This document shows positions 6,061 to 6,291 of a DNA stretch of 6,291 nucleotides, in pieces. Made by a program: the position numbers and the translations under genes. Position 1 is the stretch's first letter. Every line of letters begins with the position of its first letter. Below the pieces are notes generated by a model. The model saw nothing but the letters and a program-made list of their open reading frames with translations. It searched no databases and was not told the origin of the DNA. This DNA is from an uncultured Collinsella sp. (lineage in GTDB: Bacteria > Actinomycetota > Coriobacteriia > Coriobacteriales > Coriobacteriaceae): assembly GCA_959601045.1 (NCBI GenBank), contig CAUGNZ010000058.1, positions 1 through 6,291 on the forward strand, given 5' to 3'.

Positions 6061-6291
6061 TGGCTGCCAAACTCATCGATCTTTCCTTTACGCTCAACGG
6101 TCGCAAGGTCAAGGTTCAGATTTCCCCCGATACCATGCTCTTTGCGCTGCTGCGCGAACAGGGTTGCGCGTCGGTGCGCTGCGCCTGCGAGACCACCAAC
6201 TGCGGCCTGTGCACGGTGTGGCTCGACGACGATCCGGTGCTGAGCTGCTCGGTTCCCGCCGCGCGCGTCGAGGGCCGCTCCGTCACCACGC
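6060..6291 (+). CDS. [2Fe-2S] subunit of the molybdenum hydroxylase (3'-truncated by window edge)
   Basis: The small electron-transfer subunit, expected to hold two [2Fe-2S] clusters between the molybdenum centre and FAD. ATG 6060 overlaps the preceding TAA by one base. The 77 residues present are the N-terminal plant-ferredoxin-like domain: ISPDTMLFALLREQG followed by C43-x4-C48-x2-C51-x11-C63, the standard ligand set in the context CETTNCGLCTVWLDDDPVLSC. Family members run about 150-165 residues, so the C-terminal helical domain with the second cluster is beyond the window. Extra cysteines C36 and C41 are present near the cluster; C41 sits in RCAC, where KxGC is typical. The large molybdopterin subunit is expected next but is not visible. 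Confidence 0.92.
   Translation, partial: MAAKLIDLSFTLNGRKVKVQISPDTMLFALLREQGCASVRCACETTNCGLCTVWLDDDPVLSCSVPAARVEGRSVTT

Overview
The window is GC-rich, tightly packed DNA with all genes on the + strand. It combines a bacterial selenocysteine (Sec) machinery cluster, an NADP-type glutamate dehydrogenase and the start of a molybdenum-hydroxylase operon. The GC-rich codon use, long-arm tRNA-Sec with an encoded CCA end, and anaerobe-type gene content suggest an anaerobic high-GC Gram-positive, most likely a gut Coriobacteriia (Collinsella-like). That assignment is inference from overall character, not from a marker gene.

Layout. Positions 1-1260 hold selA, lacking its 5' end because the window cuts it. 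selB follows at 1257-3227 with a 4-base ATGA overlap. About 60 bases later lies selC (tRNA-Sec, UCA anticodon, 3289-3385), which appears to have its own extended -10 promoter. Together these give charging (SelA), delivery (SelB) and the tRNA in the order selA-selB-selC; selD (selenophosphate synthetase) is not in the window. The 263 bases from 3386 to 3648 carry no gene. They hold a perfect 11-bp inverted repeat around a GGGGACAGGCACC core, a tentative promoter, a small hairpin and the gdhA ribosome-binding site.

gdhA (3649-5004) is a complete class I hexameric-type glutamate dehydrogenase that ends in a strong intrinsic terminator (5051-5082), so it looks monocistronic. After a second extended -10 candidate, a new operon starts. 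It encodes the FAD subunit (5158-6060) and, overlapping by one base, the [2Fe-2S] subunit (6060 to the window edge) of a xanthine-dehydrogenase-family enzyme. The large Mo-cofactor subunit would be expected just beyond the edge.

The points most worth a second look are in the Sec machinery. The tRNA-Sec has C rather than U at position 33 of the anticodon loop and a G.A apposition at the acceptor/T-stem junction. SelB has a non-canonical G4 motif (TMRD instead of [NT]KxD) and an altered G3 region (DVPGHAHY). No wholly new system is evident.
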